From NCBI GenBank assembly GCA_038373865.1, contig JAXGGA010001041.1:62001-126000 (forward strand): DNA of 64,000 nt, given 5' to 3'. A program made the translations under genes and the position numbers. Shown in pieces: positions 12,335-26,211 of the stretch; position 1 is the stretch's first letter; the number at the start of each line of letters is the position of its first letter. The notes beneath the pieces were generated by a model. That model had not been told where the DNA came from. It made no database searches and saw nothing but the letters and a program-made list of their open reading frames with translations. Origin of the DNA: Uloborus plumipes. Taxonomy: Eukaryota; Arthropoda; Arachnida; Araneae; Uloboridae.

Positions 12335-13763
12335 GTACTCTACCCAGTCTTATATCATTCCTTTGTTTTCTTTTCTCTTTCTTTTTAACATATTCTATTA
12401 AAATTGATGTTTGAATGCCAACTTCAGAAATGCATGTTTTTGAGATGCTTTAAAAATACATATTGATGTGTTAGTATATATATTTTTTAATTATATTTTG
12501 TTATTAACACTTACAATTAATCAACTTTTGCTTGTTTGCCTTCACTTTATTTTATTTTTTTTTTCTGCTGGCATGTATCATTGGTGTATTTTTAGGATTT
12601 TTCATATTTTTATTTGCAATTTCTACAGTCGGATTTGATTGGAAATTGTAATTGTGTGTGATTTTGTAGTAATGAATATTGATTTTCCATTTAAGGGTAT
12701 CACGTTTTTATTCTTAGACATTTTTAAGTGATACAAGATAAACACCTTTTTCTCCATTTTCTTTCCACAAAATTTTCTTTGGTCATTCCTGAGCACTTCA
12801 AATACTGTTGTTTACATTACAATGTATCAACATTGCAATGTACAGAAATCTAATCATGCACATTTGTATTTTGTCATTCTGCTTGACTTTGGAAAAATAG
12901 CTGTGTACATATAGAAAAATTAGAAAAGCTTGCATGAAATCCTTTTCTAGTGCAATGTTTTTTTTTCTTTTTGAAGATTTAAGTTTTTTCCCATCCCAAT
13001 TTTTTAAGCTTTTTTATAATATTATTATAGTTGTGTGCTGTCGTGATTGACCTGTATGCCTTTTTCTTCTTCTTCTGGTTTTATCTTAGTGTCATCTGTT
13101 TACCTAATGGCTGGAAAAATAAGTTTTTCTGTGGAAAGTGAGTAATGATGCGTTCTTGCATGTTTCCATTTCATTTGCATCTGATTTATTTATGAAGGGA
13201 ACATCGCATTGCATCTCATTGTTTTGCATGTGGATCTGCATGTTAACTTTCCATTTTGTTTATTTTTCACTTCTATCTTTTTAGGGCTAGTTTTATTTCT
13301 TACATAGCAGTCCATAAGGGTTAAATGTATTCAAACTCTATTATTAGCAACTAAATAGCAATTCCTTGTTTTCACAATATTTTGTAAAATAAATTTCTGT
13401 AGTTGCACATTATTTGCTCCCAAATTGGTGTAAACTTGTAACTCGGATGTGTATGAGTATAGTTTTATTACTCATGAAGTACTTGTATAATGTTATTTAG
13501 TACAGCATTGTCTTTTTATTAAGCATAATATTTAGAGTTTCAAATCTTTTTTAAGGAGTTTAAAGTTGTTTCCATCAAACAAGCAGTTGAAGTTTTTGTT
13601 TTTTAATTATAAAACTTAGTCATTTAGTTAACGCCTTTTTTACCTAGCTTTTTAAAGATATGATAAACTGAATATACATTTAAACGAAAACATTCTTAAT
13701 TGAATTTATTTTCTTTTTCTTTATTGTAAATTGTTTTCCCCCCATGAAATTGATCTGAGTTAG

Positions 13764-13809
<46 letters not shown>

Positions 13810-14559
13810 TCTGCATTTAAAAGCTACAAATTCAGAAACAAAAAGAAAAATGTTTTCAAACATTCTTATTAATTTAGTCTATTGTAGATTGCCAACATGG
13901 CACTAATTTTTTTTCCCTGAAAACATTTCACAGTATGTATTATTCTTTTAAAAAGCAATGAAATGTAATTTATTTTTAAAAAACTTTTGGGCTTTGAGAA
14001 GAAATTCTAATGCTTGTCGTCTTAAAGCATCAATCAAAACATGTGTTGTAACTTTGAAACGCATTTTAAATTTTTACTTTAGTATCTTCTACTATTGTTT
14101 ATTTTCGACGTAAAACATTTGTTTTTTTAACTAGTGGTTCACTTGCAAGGTTGATTTTCAATACTCTAATGTGTTTCTGCAGTGTAATATCGCCCTTGTT
14201 TAAGGGTTAGGCAATTAAAATTAAATATTGCTGCCTTTAATATAACAAATTAATGAATAAAAGTTCAATTGACTACTTAAAGGTATTGTCCATCCATCAC
14301 CAGAAATTTTAATTAATTTTGATAGAAAGAATTGTAATTATCATCTGAACTTTCAAAAGCTGAAATGATTCTCTCTATGTAATGACTTAGAATTTTACAG
14401 CTTTGTACACAGAGTCATGTATAGCAGCATGTACAGAGAATCTCTCCTTTTAATTTGACAGAGAACTGCAAGCAAAAGCAAGTTGAAACATTTAATTATA
14501 ACAATACAATACAAATGTGATGACCAGCAACAGGCTCTGGGCCCAGCTGGGCTGATCCT
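12335..14559. other. Start of the 30 kb intron 3
   Basis: AT-rich with a (TA)n run at 13766-13808. No exon or bounded transposon was recognised. Intron 3 extends to 42540. Confidence 0.6.
13766..13808. repeat. (TA)n microsatellite
   Basis: Uninterrupted TA run of about 21 units. Confidence 0.95.
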
Positions 14560-15400
14560 AGTTAAATTAAGGTCCCCAAAAAAGATCAATGGCCCTCTTA
14601 AAACTATCTACTCCTTTGCTTCTTATCACCTCTTCCAATAAACTTTCAAGTTCCCACTACCCTGCTAAAATAGTAATTTTTCCTATTTTCTAGGTTAGCC
14701 TGAGATTTAAACAGCTTAAAACAATGACCCCTTGTCCTACATTCCATGCCAAAATTTTACCCTGTAATATCTTTCATATTGATAAATTTAAACAACTGAA
14801 TCATGTCCTCTCTGATTCTCCTTTTGCTCAAGACTATACATATTAAGCATTCAAAGTCTGAAATCATAGTCTAAATTAGAAAATCTATACACTACCATTA
14901 TAGCCCTCCTTTGAACCCTTTCCAACAAATTAATATTTTTCTTAAAATAAGAAGACCAAAACGGAACAGCATACTCCAAACGATGTCTTACTAAACTTCT
15001 ATATAAAGGCAGAAGAACCTTAGATTTGTTTGAAATAGATATATTAATAAATCCAAGCATCCTATTGACTTTGTTACTAGTTATGCTACACAGTTGACTA
15101 AATTTGAAGTCCTGATTTATTAAGACACCTAGATCCCTAATCTGTCTTATTAATGACCTGCAAATAATGGTTTTGTAGGCTTATTTTCTTGGCTTAAATG
15201 CAGCACTTGACATTTCCCAACATTAACTGCCATGCTTCACTTGTCTGCCCACTTAGTAATATGGTCCAAATTCTCTTGCAGCTGATTCTCTTGTTCATCA
15301 TTTTCTACAACCCCCCCCATAACTCAGCAAAACAATTCATATTTTCAGAAACCTTTTCATGAATATCACTCATAAAAATAGTAAAACAAATGTGGACCTA
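14560..15400 (-). pseudogene. CR1/Jockey-like LINE reverse transcriptase, 3' fragment
   Basis: On the minus strand the conceptual translation gives the C-terminal part of a non-LTR reverse transcriptase. From upstream the blocks are IHEKVSENMNCFA, ENLDHITKWADKW, IRDLGVLINQDF, ITSNKVNRMLGFI, LLPLYRSLVRHRLEYAVPFW and LLERVQRRA. These match the post-catalytic and thumb region of CR1/L2-type LINEs. The active-site DD after CFA is lost around a C homopolymer near 15310. The longest open piece is 14851-15060. Downstream the frame is broken by stops. This is a dead, 5'-truncated copy, antisense to the host gene. Confidence 0.75.
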
Positions 15401-15805
15401 AAATAGTAGTCATTAAAATGCTGAAGATCAAAAGTTTTAATAAGAAAATTTATGTTGCAATAGATTATTAAAAAATATATTTTTTTTTTCAGTCTAAGAA
15501 AACATCAAATGCATTTTAATCTTTCAAAAGACATATATAGAAGCTTTTTTCTAGTCTCTAAATTTGACATGTTTAGCTGCCCTGGTAGTTTTCCTCCTTT
15601 TTATTTTTATTATTTTAGTTTATTTATAAATCTACGTTTTTTCTTTTTTTTTTTTTGCTATTTCACATGTAAATGTGACCCCATAAATCAATGAAAACAC
15701 AACTGAAAAAATATTTCCCTTTGTTAGATACATGTAACATAGATGAACCTAAAGTAAAATCAATTCTTTCATGACCAGTATATCATTTAAATGAAATCTT
15801 AAATA

Positions 15806-16223
15806 CAGTAGAGAACCAATTATCCGGGATTTTTGGGACCACAGCTATCCCGGATAACTGAATTTCCCGGTTTTCTGGATCGCTACGAAGCGATATTTGC
15901 CAATTGTTTATAAAACCCAAATTACTATAATAAATAGTAATGCATCTTAAAATCTGAAGAGAAAAAGATCCAGAAGTGCTTATGGATATTACAATATTAA
16001 AACTTTCTGAGCTATATGCCACTTATATGGTATTTATGAAGAAACCGTTCATATTCATTTAGGTATTTCAAAAGAAAAAAAAAAGAAAAAAAAAAAAAAA
16101 GCTCTTCATTTTCTAGAAATTGCCGAAAATGCGTATTTTAAAAAGTGGCGGAAAAATCGACAAAATGTTGCTGGTTTTCTGGTTTCCCGGTATTTTAGTT
16201 CCCGGATAATAGGTTCTGTACTG
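15806..16223. mobile_element. Pogo/Tigger-like MITE, about 418 bp, TA duplication
   Basis: The left end is cagtagagaaccaattatcc. The right end, reverse complemented, is cagtacagaacctattatcc. Both are flanked by TA (15804-15805 and 16224-16225). The inner parts of the ends also match, with ccggg/cccgg blocks and ggttttctgg-like motifs. TA duplication and CAGT ends are typical of pogo-group elements. No coding survives. Confidence 0.75.
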
Positions 16224-16469
16224 TACAGGTGCTCCTCAGTTTGACTTATTTGCTTGTCACACTTAGAACTTAACTGCATTTTGACAGAGTATGACTTTTT
16301 AAATGGTGTAATACTTTTTGTTGTGATTTTTAGAAATCGTACAACATTCAAATCACATTAAAACATGAAATTGGCTTTTTATTGAAATGACATAGGAAAA
16401 CTGCAATGGAATATAAAAGCATTCAGAAGAAATTTAACAAAAAATTGTGATTGTCTGACAATTCTAAAC

Positions 16470-16620
16470 AAGATGGAGTAATTTAAGCAATTGCAAATAT
16501 TGTTAATGCACTTGATTGAGGTCTTGAAGCAGAAGACATTGCTGAATTAATTTAGCTACCATATGAGGATTTAGTGCAGCTGTAGATGCTGAAGCATTTG
16601 GAACATGAAGGAATTTAAGT
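16470..16620 (+). pseudogene. Possible Tigger/pogo transposase C-terminal relic
   Basis: The + strand reads, with stop codons, as AIANIVNALD, then GLEAEDIAELI and later MLKHLEHEGI. This resembles the acidic tail that ends many Tigger/jerky transposases (a GL-DV-DI-EL pattern). It lies just after the pogo-like MITE ending at 16223 but is not inside it. It is a weak match and could be chance. Confidence 0.35.
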
Positions 16621-18784
16621 GCAAAAGAAATTTATGGTGGCTCTCAAAATAAATGCAGCTGCGTTTTGTTGATGGTTGAAGTTATTGAATTCTATACCAA
16701 GTGTTTAAATAAAATTTAAAGTAGGATAAGTAAATTTTTAAAATGTTGTTACAGAGAAATTTACTAAAAAATAATAAATAAATTAAAAAGAGGACTACAA
16801 TTAAGAATTTCCTTCTAACTGTTTAATCTAGAACCTTTATCCTTAAAAATTAAAATTCTGTTTTATTGTCGCCATATCCCTAGGAAAATTCTCTTGAGTT
16901 TGAGCCCCCCCCCCCCCCCATCACCAAAAGAAAATCATGATAACATACATCTATCTACACATCTTTTTTTTTTCAATTAATTTGGAGTTTATAGCAGTTT
17001 TTGTATTTTTGCTAGCTGCTAGATTTCTAAATAAGCCCCTTGCTTGTTTAGAAAATCACTCAACAGCATAATTATCTGAGCAAATCTTGATCATAAAATG
17101 CAGAGTACGTGTGTGAAAAAGCATAGAACAAGTCAAAAAAAGAATGAACTTGAAAGGTTCATAAAACTAATTAAAATCGTATCATGGAAGATTAGATTCT
17201 ACCCATTAGTTGCATCAAAGGTTATGAGTAAAATAGCATGTGGTGAATCAGTTTTGAATGGTGTTAAAACAGTAAAAAAAAAAATTGATGAAATCAGTTG
17301 AAAATGATCATTTTCTTTTCGAATTATTTTAAATTTTTTTACTGCATTTTCCCAATATCCTCCCTCCCCCGCTGCACAGTTTAAATATTTTTATAGTATG
17401 TATGTAGTTTTATTTTCCTATCTTACATTTGAACTAAATCTTCCCTTTATCTTTTCATTTATTCCAAAATAATTGCCTTTAATTAAGAGTGAATAATTTT
17501 AATTGTATTTGAAAAAGCTAAGTTTCTGTATAATTAACTAAAAGAATTGTACTGAAATTGGATACGCAGGATTTTTTTTTTTGCCTGAAATTTCCCATTT
17601 TATAAAGCATATCAGTTTTAATTACAACAAAAAAATAGTTTGAGCAAAACAATGCTTGATGGTCTGGTACAGTCCTATGAAATCAGCTCCTTGTGAAATG
17701 TCATTATTTGAACGTACCTTTTTATTTTTATTTTTATTTTATATCTCCTTTCTCCTAATTAAATTTAAAAAGGATTTACCTCATAAGCTTGAAATGTCTT
17801 TAAATATTTTTGCATGTATTATGTTAACTATGTATCTAACTGTAAAACCATGTGCACAAAAATTCATTTTATTTCTTTATGAATTATGTCATTATTTCTA
17901 AAAAAATATTTTCGTTCTATGAAAATTTGTCATTGATTTTATACGGATATTCAAAAGTTAAGCTAAAAATGTTTAATAGGGTGCCGTTTTTTTTACAATG
18001 CTTGATAAAACAACTTCTGTTGTAAACAGTAGGTTCTGTTAGAGACTTTACAAAATGAAATGATCATGTTAAAAAAGCCTATCTTTAGTAAAAAAAGAAA
18101 AAAAGACGCACTTAATAACACTTCATTTATTTGTTTTTCTCAGTTGCATCATTCTTTAAAAATGCTGTGTAGCTTACAGAGATTAAAAACAAAATGTTGA
18201 TTTCTTATTTATCATTTGTGTAAGCATAGCAATCAATATGTACCTTTTTATTTATCTTATTTCTCAGTTACTTGATAAACCCCTTGCATTTATTTAGAAA
18301 TCTATAAGGTATCAATTATAATTTTTAATGATATTGTAAAGTTATTGTAGCTTTAGTATTTATCAAACTGCTGCCACTTGGGAAAAGGATCTCTCTTAGA
18401 CTTGTACTTCAATGACTGCAAAAAGTTAGATTGATTGTACTGTAATTTCACTTTTTGTGTTTGTTGGTTTTCTGAGCAAAGTATAGAAGTATCATTATTC
18501 TAGTAGGCAGAATGAAATTGCATTTGCTAGTTAGGTTAATTCAAACATGATTAATTTATTGATGCTTATTACAAAAAAAAAAAAAAAAAAACTGTAAAAA
18601 TTCTAAAGATAGTGTTCATTTTATTTGTAATTACAATGGGGCCCCTCATCAAATTTACTTTAGTGGCTTTACCTATGTGTGCTGTCTGATGATACCTTGT
18701 ATTTATAGGGAACGTAATGACAAAATAACTAGGAGTCTTTCTTTTTTGACTTGACCAGCTCTACATCACTTAGACTTAAAACAA
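16621..18784. other. Intron 3, nothing recognised
   Basis: AT-rich; a C homopolymer near 16906-16919. Chance open frames at 17098-17301 and 17656-17901 resemble no family. Confidence 0.5.
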
Positions 18785-19262
18785 CATGAAGAGCATAAGA
18801 TCGCAGCTGCCATCTCGAGCCACTATAGGGTGGTGCCTAAAATTCGCGAAGAGTCATCTAATATAATGCATAAAAATTGTTACCAATAATTTTATTGATA
18901 ATTTCTCAGCCATTTTAATGTCATGCAACAAGGAGGCATAGGAACAGAGTGTGGCAAATGTCTGTAAAAAGTGATTTAGAGCTGCAGGAGTTAGGCAGGT
19001 TTGGTGGTCGTCATGGTCATGCAATTAGTCCACTGTGACTGGTTCTTAACTCTGTCTACATAGGTTTGGTACCCTCAGTTCCTATGTAATTTTTGATCCT
19101 TGTTGTGTGACTGATTAGAATAGCTAAGAAATTATCAATAAAATTATCTGTAATGGTTTTTATGCATTTTACATGTCTTTCTGTGCATTTTCGATTCCCT
19201 ATAGCGGCTTCGAATGGCAGTTGCGACCCTATATTCCTATGCAGTATTTGATTCTTGTCGTA
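18785..19262. mobile_element. Foldback element with long inverted arms
   Basis: The left arm contains atcgcagctgccatctcgag, then ccactataggg and aatgcataaaaattgttacc. The right arm, read inverted, contains gtcgcaactgccattcgaag, then ccgctataggg and aatgcataaaaaccattac. Both arms share taattttattgataatttct. The arms meet near 19010. Divergence is moderate, and there is no coding. Confidence 0.7.
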
Positions 19263-19390
19263 TGATGGATCTGCCATTTCGTTTTGTCAATGTTTTTATT
19301 ACTCAATCTATTTACACAAATGAGACATTTTCAGGAATAAATTTGCACTTTATTCTTGGAGTTTAAACTTTGATATTTAATTTGTATATA

Positions 19391-19687
19391 CAGTAAATCC
19401 TCATTAATCCAGGCTCTATTTAACCGGACTTAGCTTAATCCTGACAGCCATTAAGATATATGTACTGTATAAATAAAAGGCAAGTTGGCGCAATTTTTTA
19501 TTTTTGTAATTTTCTTTTATGCAATTTATGTTTCACTCTTAAATTTGAAAAATAATGTTTACTATGCAGAGTAGTTTATGTACCTTGGCTCAATTTATAA
19601 GTTATTTTGTTTTATCCCATCTCAATTTTTCCCATTGATCTGGATGACCTGGATCCCATCTTAATCTAGATTGTTGCAGTTTTACTG
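19391..19687. mobile_element. Possible pogo-like MITE
   Basis: The left end is tacagtaaatcctcattaat. The right end, reverse complemented, is tgcagtaaaactgcaacaat. The repeat is short and degenerate. Inside, aatccagg and aaccgg resemble the subterminal sequence of Tigger-type MITEs. Low certainty. Confidence 0.4.
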
Positions 19688-20968
19688 CATTTAAATACAA
19701 GCCACCATCATGAATCATAGCGTGAAGTATTAACTTTCCAAAAAGTCATTTTATGTTTTACCTCTAGAGCTACAAACCAGGATAGATCTCTACCTCAGGT
19801 AATGTTTGAGCTAGGTTTCTAAGTTAGTCAGTCGCGTTATTGACCAAAAACTTATATCATAATTTAGTTCAAAGTTCTAACAATAGAGCAAGGTCACAAG
19901 ACCCTTCAGTTTCTTGTGTAGGTTGACAGAGTGAAGCCGTTAAGCTTGTGTATGGTTGATATCTACCCCACTTTGCATTTCCTCATGGTGTTCTGTGTAA
20001 GTAAGTTAGGTTTCCCTTTATTGATAAAATGAATTTAATAACCTTATTTCACAATAAAGCATTACATACGTAATTTTCGACATTAAATTTCACATTTTGA
20101 GAACCCATGCACTGAGAGTATATAAAAAAAAAATAATAATGACATGCATTCCATCTTTTTGACAGATGATGGCAGATAGATCCAATTTGAGAAGAGGTAA
20201 TTCATTGGTGAAAACTTTGACGAAATCAGGATACTACTATATTTTGCAAAAACTAATATTGCATGGATTTTTAATTGACTTTTATACAGATCATATTCTT
20301 AATTTTTTGGAACATTCTGAGTCCTAAACAAATAAGATTTTTTCATCTAAATATTATGATGGCATTTTTTTTCTTCTAACTCTTGTGTGTTCTCTTTAAA
20401 ATCTCGCAGGAAAATTAAAAATTGCTTTTTTAGAAAAGTAGTTATAAATTTTTGCTTTTTAAATGACAGTTTTACCAGTTTTCAGTACTTTTAGCTATTC
20501 AAATTGCATTTTCACCTCCTAAACATAGATAAAATTCAATTTTCTCTTCCCCATTCTCTTTGGCATGAAAAAACAAAGAAATTCGTATGCTTATGAGTCA
20601 GATTTCAGCTTTTAGAACGATTTTATGAACAAAAAACGTATGCAGTAAATATTTTCCCTGGCCCGTAGTTTACAGGTAATAAAAATGGGTTTTGTTTCAG
20701 GGATAAAAATGAAGATTTGTCTGTCTTGCGTGTGTGACCATACAGTAACACCCACTACACAAAAAACTCATCATTTTTTGAGGCAAATTTTTTAAAAATA
20801 AAGTTGATACTTCAAATTATGGTACATAAATGCTCATTGTATTCCAATACATCTTGGTTAAAAGCCAAAGCTTAATTTTCTGTTAATGAAGTGCAAGTGT
20901 AAGAATGTCGCAACCATGTTAATGGATTGAGCAATATATGCACATACACAAACACCTAGATTTATATA
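19688..20968. other. Intron 3, nothing recognised
   Basis: AT-rich, without coding, RNA or repeat structure I can support. Confidence 0.5.
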
Positions 20969-21234
20969 TTAACCTTTGGGATCCGGGCTATTCATATAGA
21001 AGTTTTCCTTTCGGGACGGCCGGTACAACAGTTGAACCGTAGATCTATTTTCCTCTGAAAACAGGAAGGTGCGACGGCAAGCACTTAGGTTTTATGACTT
21101 CGCAGTTCGAATGGTATTAAATCTTGGAAAAATCCCTTGGGGTTCCAAAGGGTAGAAGCGAAGATTTTAACCGGGCCTCAGAGAAAAAATGACTTGCGGT
21201 ACAGCATGTGTACTACCCGGTTCTTAAAGGTTAA
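20969..21234. mobile_element. TTAA-flanked MITE (piggyBac-like), 258 bp
   Basis: TTAA at 20969-20972 and 21231-21234. The left end is cctttgggatccgggc. The right end, reverse complemented, is cctttaagaaccgggt. The interior is noticeably richer in GC and CpG than its surroundings. There is no open frame of note. Confidence 0.7.
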
Positions 21235-24200
21235 CAAAATAGATTAGGGATATAAACCACTTAAAAACCAAGTTTTTTCATTATTTGTTTAATATCTCAT
21301 AAATAATATAACTGTATAAGAATATATAGAGTAGTTCTAAGAAGATTGCCAGTAGACAAAATTTTAGCAACCTATCAGTTTAAACTACCAAAATTAAAGA
21401 ATTTGCGAAGTAGATCGTTATAAAGGACAAATGACAACTCGAGAGAGTTTTCTCACAAGCAGTACTTCGTTCACGGTGTTGATTGGTGCTTCTGCTGCTC
21501 TAACCCTTTGAGTTATGCAAAGTGCATCAAAGCTCCTGCTGTCATTAATCCTTTATTAATTGCAAATGCTTTACAATGACATTTTTTTGTCACACACCAG
21601 TAGATTCTATTCCATTTGTGGATTCAATATGCTAATCAGTTTGTGAGGGAAAGAGTGGATGTTGCCATTCAGAATTTTTGAAATGCTCTCTTTGTAATTA
21701 GCTATGAGCTCTGCAATGTGTGTATAAAGTCTTTATTATCTGCAGTGCATATCTTCAAACAACCATGTCTGAAATTTTAGTTTGGTTTAAGGGGATTGGC
21801 CACCAGAGTTTCATATATAGAGAAGTGTTTTTGGACTACCCTGTGTGTATTTTAGGTGTCAGGATTTTCTTAATTTTAGCCTGCATTTTAAAGTATGTAT
21901 ATTAAGAAACTGATGTTTTTTTAATTTCCAAGATAAGTAACTAATACTTATTAATGTTTCTGACAAATTCCTAAACTGTTCTGAGTTTTATTTCTTTCTT
22001 CCTAATGTTCTCAAAGCATGCATTGTTTTTCTCTTGCATTTATTGAAAGAATCGCATGCTTAAGATTTATCTTGCATAACTGATTTTCACTCTTCATGTG
22101 TGCATGCTATGACAAATTAATTCATTGTCTTAGTATTTCATCCATCCAAAAAGTTAAGCGTTCTGCATGAGAAAGAAAAATTAAGGTGAATTGTATTTTT
22201 GTGAAAATAGACATAATCCTTACATTTATAGTGTGTTTTATTCTTGATGCGTCCTAATAAATTGACGTTTTCATTCAATCAAATTTTTCCCAACAGTTTT
22301 GTGCACTTATAGAGCAAAGTTATAACTTGGTTTCTTTTATAAATGTCTATCATAAATAATTATATATATTCGCATAGCTTCTGTAAGCTTGTTTTACTGT
22401 ATTTCTTACTTTGGTATTTAAGTTTTCCTTTGGAAAACCTATTCACTTATTTTGTTAATTATACCTATTAACAAGCAACATACAGGCATATGCTGTAATA
22501 TCTAAATTGCTACTGTTTTCGAAAAATATATCCAAAAATTAAATTTTCAAAAGCCTGTTTGTTCTTTAAAAAGCAATAATCTTGAATTTGTTTTATCCAT
22601 TCATTTGAAAATATATTTCTCAGACCAAGATGTGATTTGCTTCCTGCTGTATACTTTTTACAGATCACTGAGCACAAATTTCATCGGTTTTGCATATTGA
22701 AAATACTTTTATCGGTTTGGACCCTTATAGATGGCATCTTCCAAATGCCGTGAATCACTTGTGAAACACTTATGTTGTAAACTTTTCAAAGCTGCAATTT
22801 GATGGGTATTTTTAATGTTTTCCACAGTTGGTATATTTAATCTTTCAATATGAAAAGATATTCCTTCTCTGTTGTAAAAGCAATCTGTCTTGTATCTTGA
22901 CCTTTAAGAAGTCAGTCATACATGTTAAATTACTTCATCCTTTTAAACTATTTATTGAATGGTTACAACAAAACTCCTGAAGAGCTTTATTTTATGAACT
23001 TATTAATGAATTCATGTTTGTAAACAAGTTTTTACAAATGTACAATCTTTTTCAATCAAAAATATTTTTATAGAGAAACTTCATTAAAAAATAGTTATTT
23101 TGTTTTATTAAAGAAAAAAAAAATATCAAAGAGAAAATATGTTTTCCAGATGGAATTCCCACCTCTCTTTTTTTTTTTCTTTTTCCTGCATATGTTTAAA
23201 ATAGTAGAGTTTCACTATAAAATATTTCTCCAAATTATATATGGGGGTGAGGGTCCGCAAAAAGCAGTCAAAAATGACTATATTTGAATTCATTACTTTT
23301 AATGCTATAACAGCGATGATAAAACTGAAAAAAGAAAAGAGAGGTAAAATAAACTAATAGATAATATAAATTCTCATAATGACTTTGTTAAGACTTTAAA
23401 AAAATGTTTCAAGTTAATAAAAAAAATTTCATTTACATTATTCCTTCAGCTTGCTTTGCAGGTATAACTTACTATGTTTCAATGCAAGAAGCAACATTTA
23501 TTTGACCTCTTACTCAGTTTTTTTTTTTTTTTTAAGTTCTCATGAAGCATTTTAATGCTCCTCAGTTATCAAACACTGTAACTTCTAAACACTACCAGTT
23601 CACAACATCAGAAATTGTTTATCTACTTAAATAAATAAAAAAAAAATGGTTCAGACGTTCAATTTTGTATATTTAAACCCAAGTGTTAACTTTTTTCTTG
23701 CAATATTTAAGTTATATGCAAGTAGGTTTTTAAAAAACTTTTTCATGATTTCTGATTTATTTGTTATGTATCATGGATGTTTTAAATGATGCTTTACACA
23801 TGAGTGTCAAACGTTATAACATCTATTGGCTTCAAATTTTTCCACTAATGAAAATAAAATTTAAAAAAAGAAAAAAAGGAGGAAAATGCTTATTATCTCT
23901 GATATTTTGCATGCAGCAGAGGATAGGGGATCTCAAGAATCACTTAATCGAAAAACAGGTATTTTTTCTGCTGTTTGAACAATCAGTCTTATCTGTGAAA
24001 CTTTTGAAAATATGTTTCATCGTTTGACTGAATGTATGCATATATTATGTTTACATGTACATGTGTGTTTGTAGTGTGTATGATGCATATATACTGTAGA
24101 ACTGAAATACTGAGTTTTTAATTATTCTATGCTTAAACAGCATGTAGAGTTGAAAATTTATATGAATCGAATCGTTGGAAACATTAACAGTGTCATGAGT

Positions 24201-24846
24201 ATTTTAGCATTTGTAGACTGTTATGTGCAGTTGAACAGGTGGTTATCAAAGCAACATAAGAACCATAAAGAATTTTTAAAAACATTACCTATTAAGGCAT
24301 AGGATAAGGTTGGAGAATTATTATTATACTAAATGTAAATAAGTAGCCTAAAGAACTACTACTACTGTATGTATAATTGATATCATGCAAATCTATTGAT
24401 GCTCCTAAATCAATTATACTGATTGAACATGTTTGGGAATTTAATAATTTTGCAACAGTGCCATAAGCAAAAGAATATTTCAAATTGACTACTAAAACTG
24501 TATAAAAATCTCAAGAAGGTTGGCAGTTGCATTTTGTGACCAAAGATTTTGATTTGAGGCCTGGATTTCCAATCCATTAATTTGGAAACAATTTTCAAAA
24601 TGCAATCAATTTTGTCTACAAAAAATGACTCTGCTATCAGCAGTATGCAGCATACAGCAGTGTCTATCAGCAGTGTTTGATTTTTTTATTATACTTATAT
24701 ATAAACATAGGGTAAGTGCACCAGTGCTCGTCCATTCTCCAGAAGTCATCCCCAATAACAGAAAACATCTTAGAAATGTATATAGTTTAAAAGCAAATAT
24801 GACACACCCCTTGGTTCAGTTACCTGTAGCTTATTAAGAGCTAATA
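21235..24846. other. Intron 3, nothing recognised
   Basis: About 3.6 kb of AT-rich sequence. Open frames such as 23761-24027 and the overlapping minus-strand pair 24292-24598 have no recognisable motif. Confidence 0.5.
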
Positions 24847-25006
24847 CAGTGGATGCTAATTATTTGAATCAACAGCTTTAAGGAATCAAATCGCCAAAAA
24901 CAAGTTGATATTCCACTTTATTGAATTAGCCGTGTTATTGAATCAACAGCTTTATTGAATCAAAACTGCTCAGAACAAACCTGATTCATATAGGCGGCGG
25001 CTACTG
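24847..25006. mobile_element. Pogo-like MITE, 160 bp, TA duplication
   Basis: The left end is cagtggatgctaattatttg. The right end, reverse complemented, is cagtagccgccgcctatatg. Both then share aatc. TA flanks lie at 24845-24846 and 25007-25008. Inside is a repeated phrase, tgaatcaacagcttta (near 24866 and 24939). Confidence 0.65.
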
Positions 25007-25424
25007 TAGTAATAAGTTAAAGTACATTCTCTTAATTTAGTAATGAGTTGTATTTTAAGCGGTGTGCTTGCTCTTCTATTTTACCATTGTGCATGTTTTT
25101 CACAAGCAACAGGTTCATTCTTATATGGTAAATACTCTGGTTTTTTTTTTTCACTCTACTGTAGATTTGTAAGGCTTTAATGTTAGTTGGATGTATCATC
25201 CAATGTTTTAAGGAAAATATAAACCCCTTTTTATTCTAAGTTACATACAGCTAAAGATGGGTTTTGATATCTTTTGCATTTTCAATAGGTGATCATGGTA
25301 TGCTGACTACTTATACTGTATGTGTCTATCTCGCACAAAATTTGCACCAGTCAGAGTCAACTAAACTTTGTGTTCTTCCTTCGTTCTCTCCTTTTTTTTT
25401 CATTTATTAATTAATTTTTTTAAT

Positions 25425-25545
25425 TTAAAAGTAGTTTCCAGAAATCGCTACAAACTACTATTTTTTTGTATCGCGCTACTCACTACTCTACTTTAAAAGT
25501 AGTGCGCTACACTACAAACTACTATACTATGCTATGGTGAACAGT
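25425..25545. repeat. Short repeat cluster with gctacaaactact motif
   Basis: The phrase ctacaaactact occurs twice, together with gcgctac and aaaagtagt in both orientations. It looks like a degenerate MITE or tandem array; the class is unknown. Confidence 0.4.
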
Positions 25546-25711
25546 TAATCCTATACTTACTTCTGAGGATCACTCTTGGCTTTAGCAGATATCCGGGCAT
25601 GAACAAGGCAGAAAAACGTTAAGAAAATAGCATTTTCAATGGACTTTTGCCCCAAAGCCATGCATGAGCCTCCAAGTTATTTATTCTAGATTGTACCTAG
25701 TATTGAGAAGT

Positions 25712-26211
25712 ACCACATTTTCCTGCATATTATACGCGGGGCATATAATCCGCAGGTCTTAAAATGGGGCAAAATATTAAAAAACCTTGTATGATAATAA
25801 GATGGCAAAAACAAATTTGATTTTAATTTGACTTAAAATCTTAGCAACAAAATTCACCTGAAGAAGTAATTTTTAAACCATAACTGAAATTATTCTAAAA
25901 GGCAAAGATTTATTCTTGAAATCTTGATTTTGTACGCTAATAATTACTTTGAGATAATTAGTGAATTAAGACAAAGGCACTGTAGGGCAAATGGTGATTT
26001 TGTTGCCTGTAATATTCCAAATTTTATATAGCCAGAACCTGTAATGCTGTCTATTTTACTCACCCTCCATCACGAAAATGAGATTTAGGCTACGTAAAAT
26101 AAATTAAATAACATTGCAGATTCAGGCTATTTAAAATATGTATACGCTTACCTATAATCCACATCTCCTTCTTTTTACACTTTACACAGGTAATACACAG
26201 AAAAATATGGT
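25712..26211. mobile_element. MITE family X, copy 1, about 500 bp
   Basis: The ends are accacattttcctgcatatta and, inverted, accatatttttctgtgtatt. The interior matches a second copy at 44486-46110. Shared blocks include caaagatttattcttgaaat followed by cttgatt, and ggctacgtaaaataaa. No coding was seen; superfamily undetermined. Confidence 0.65.
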
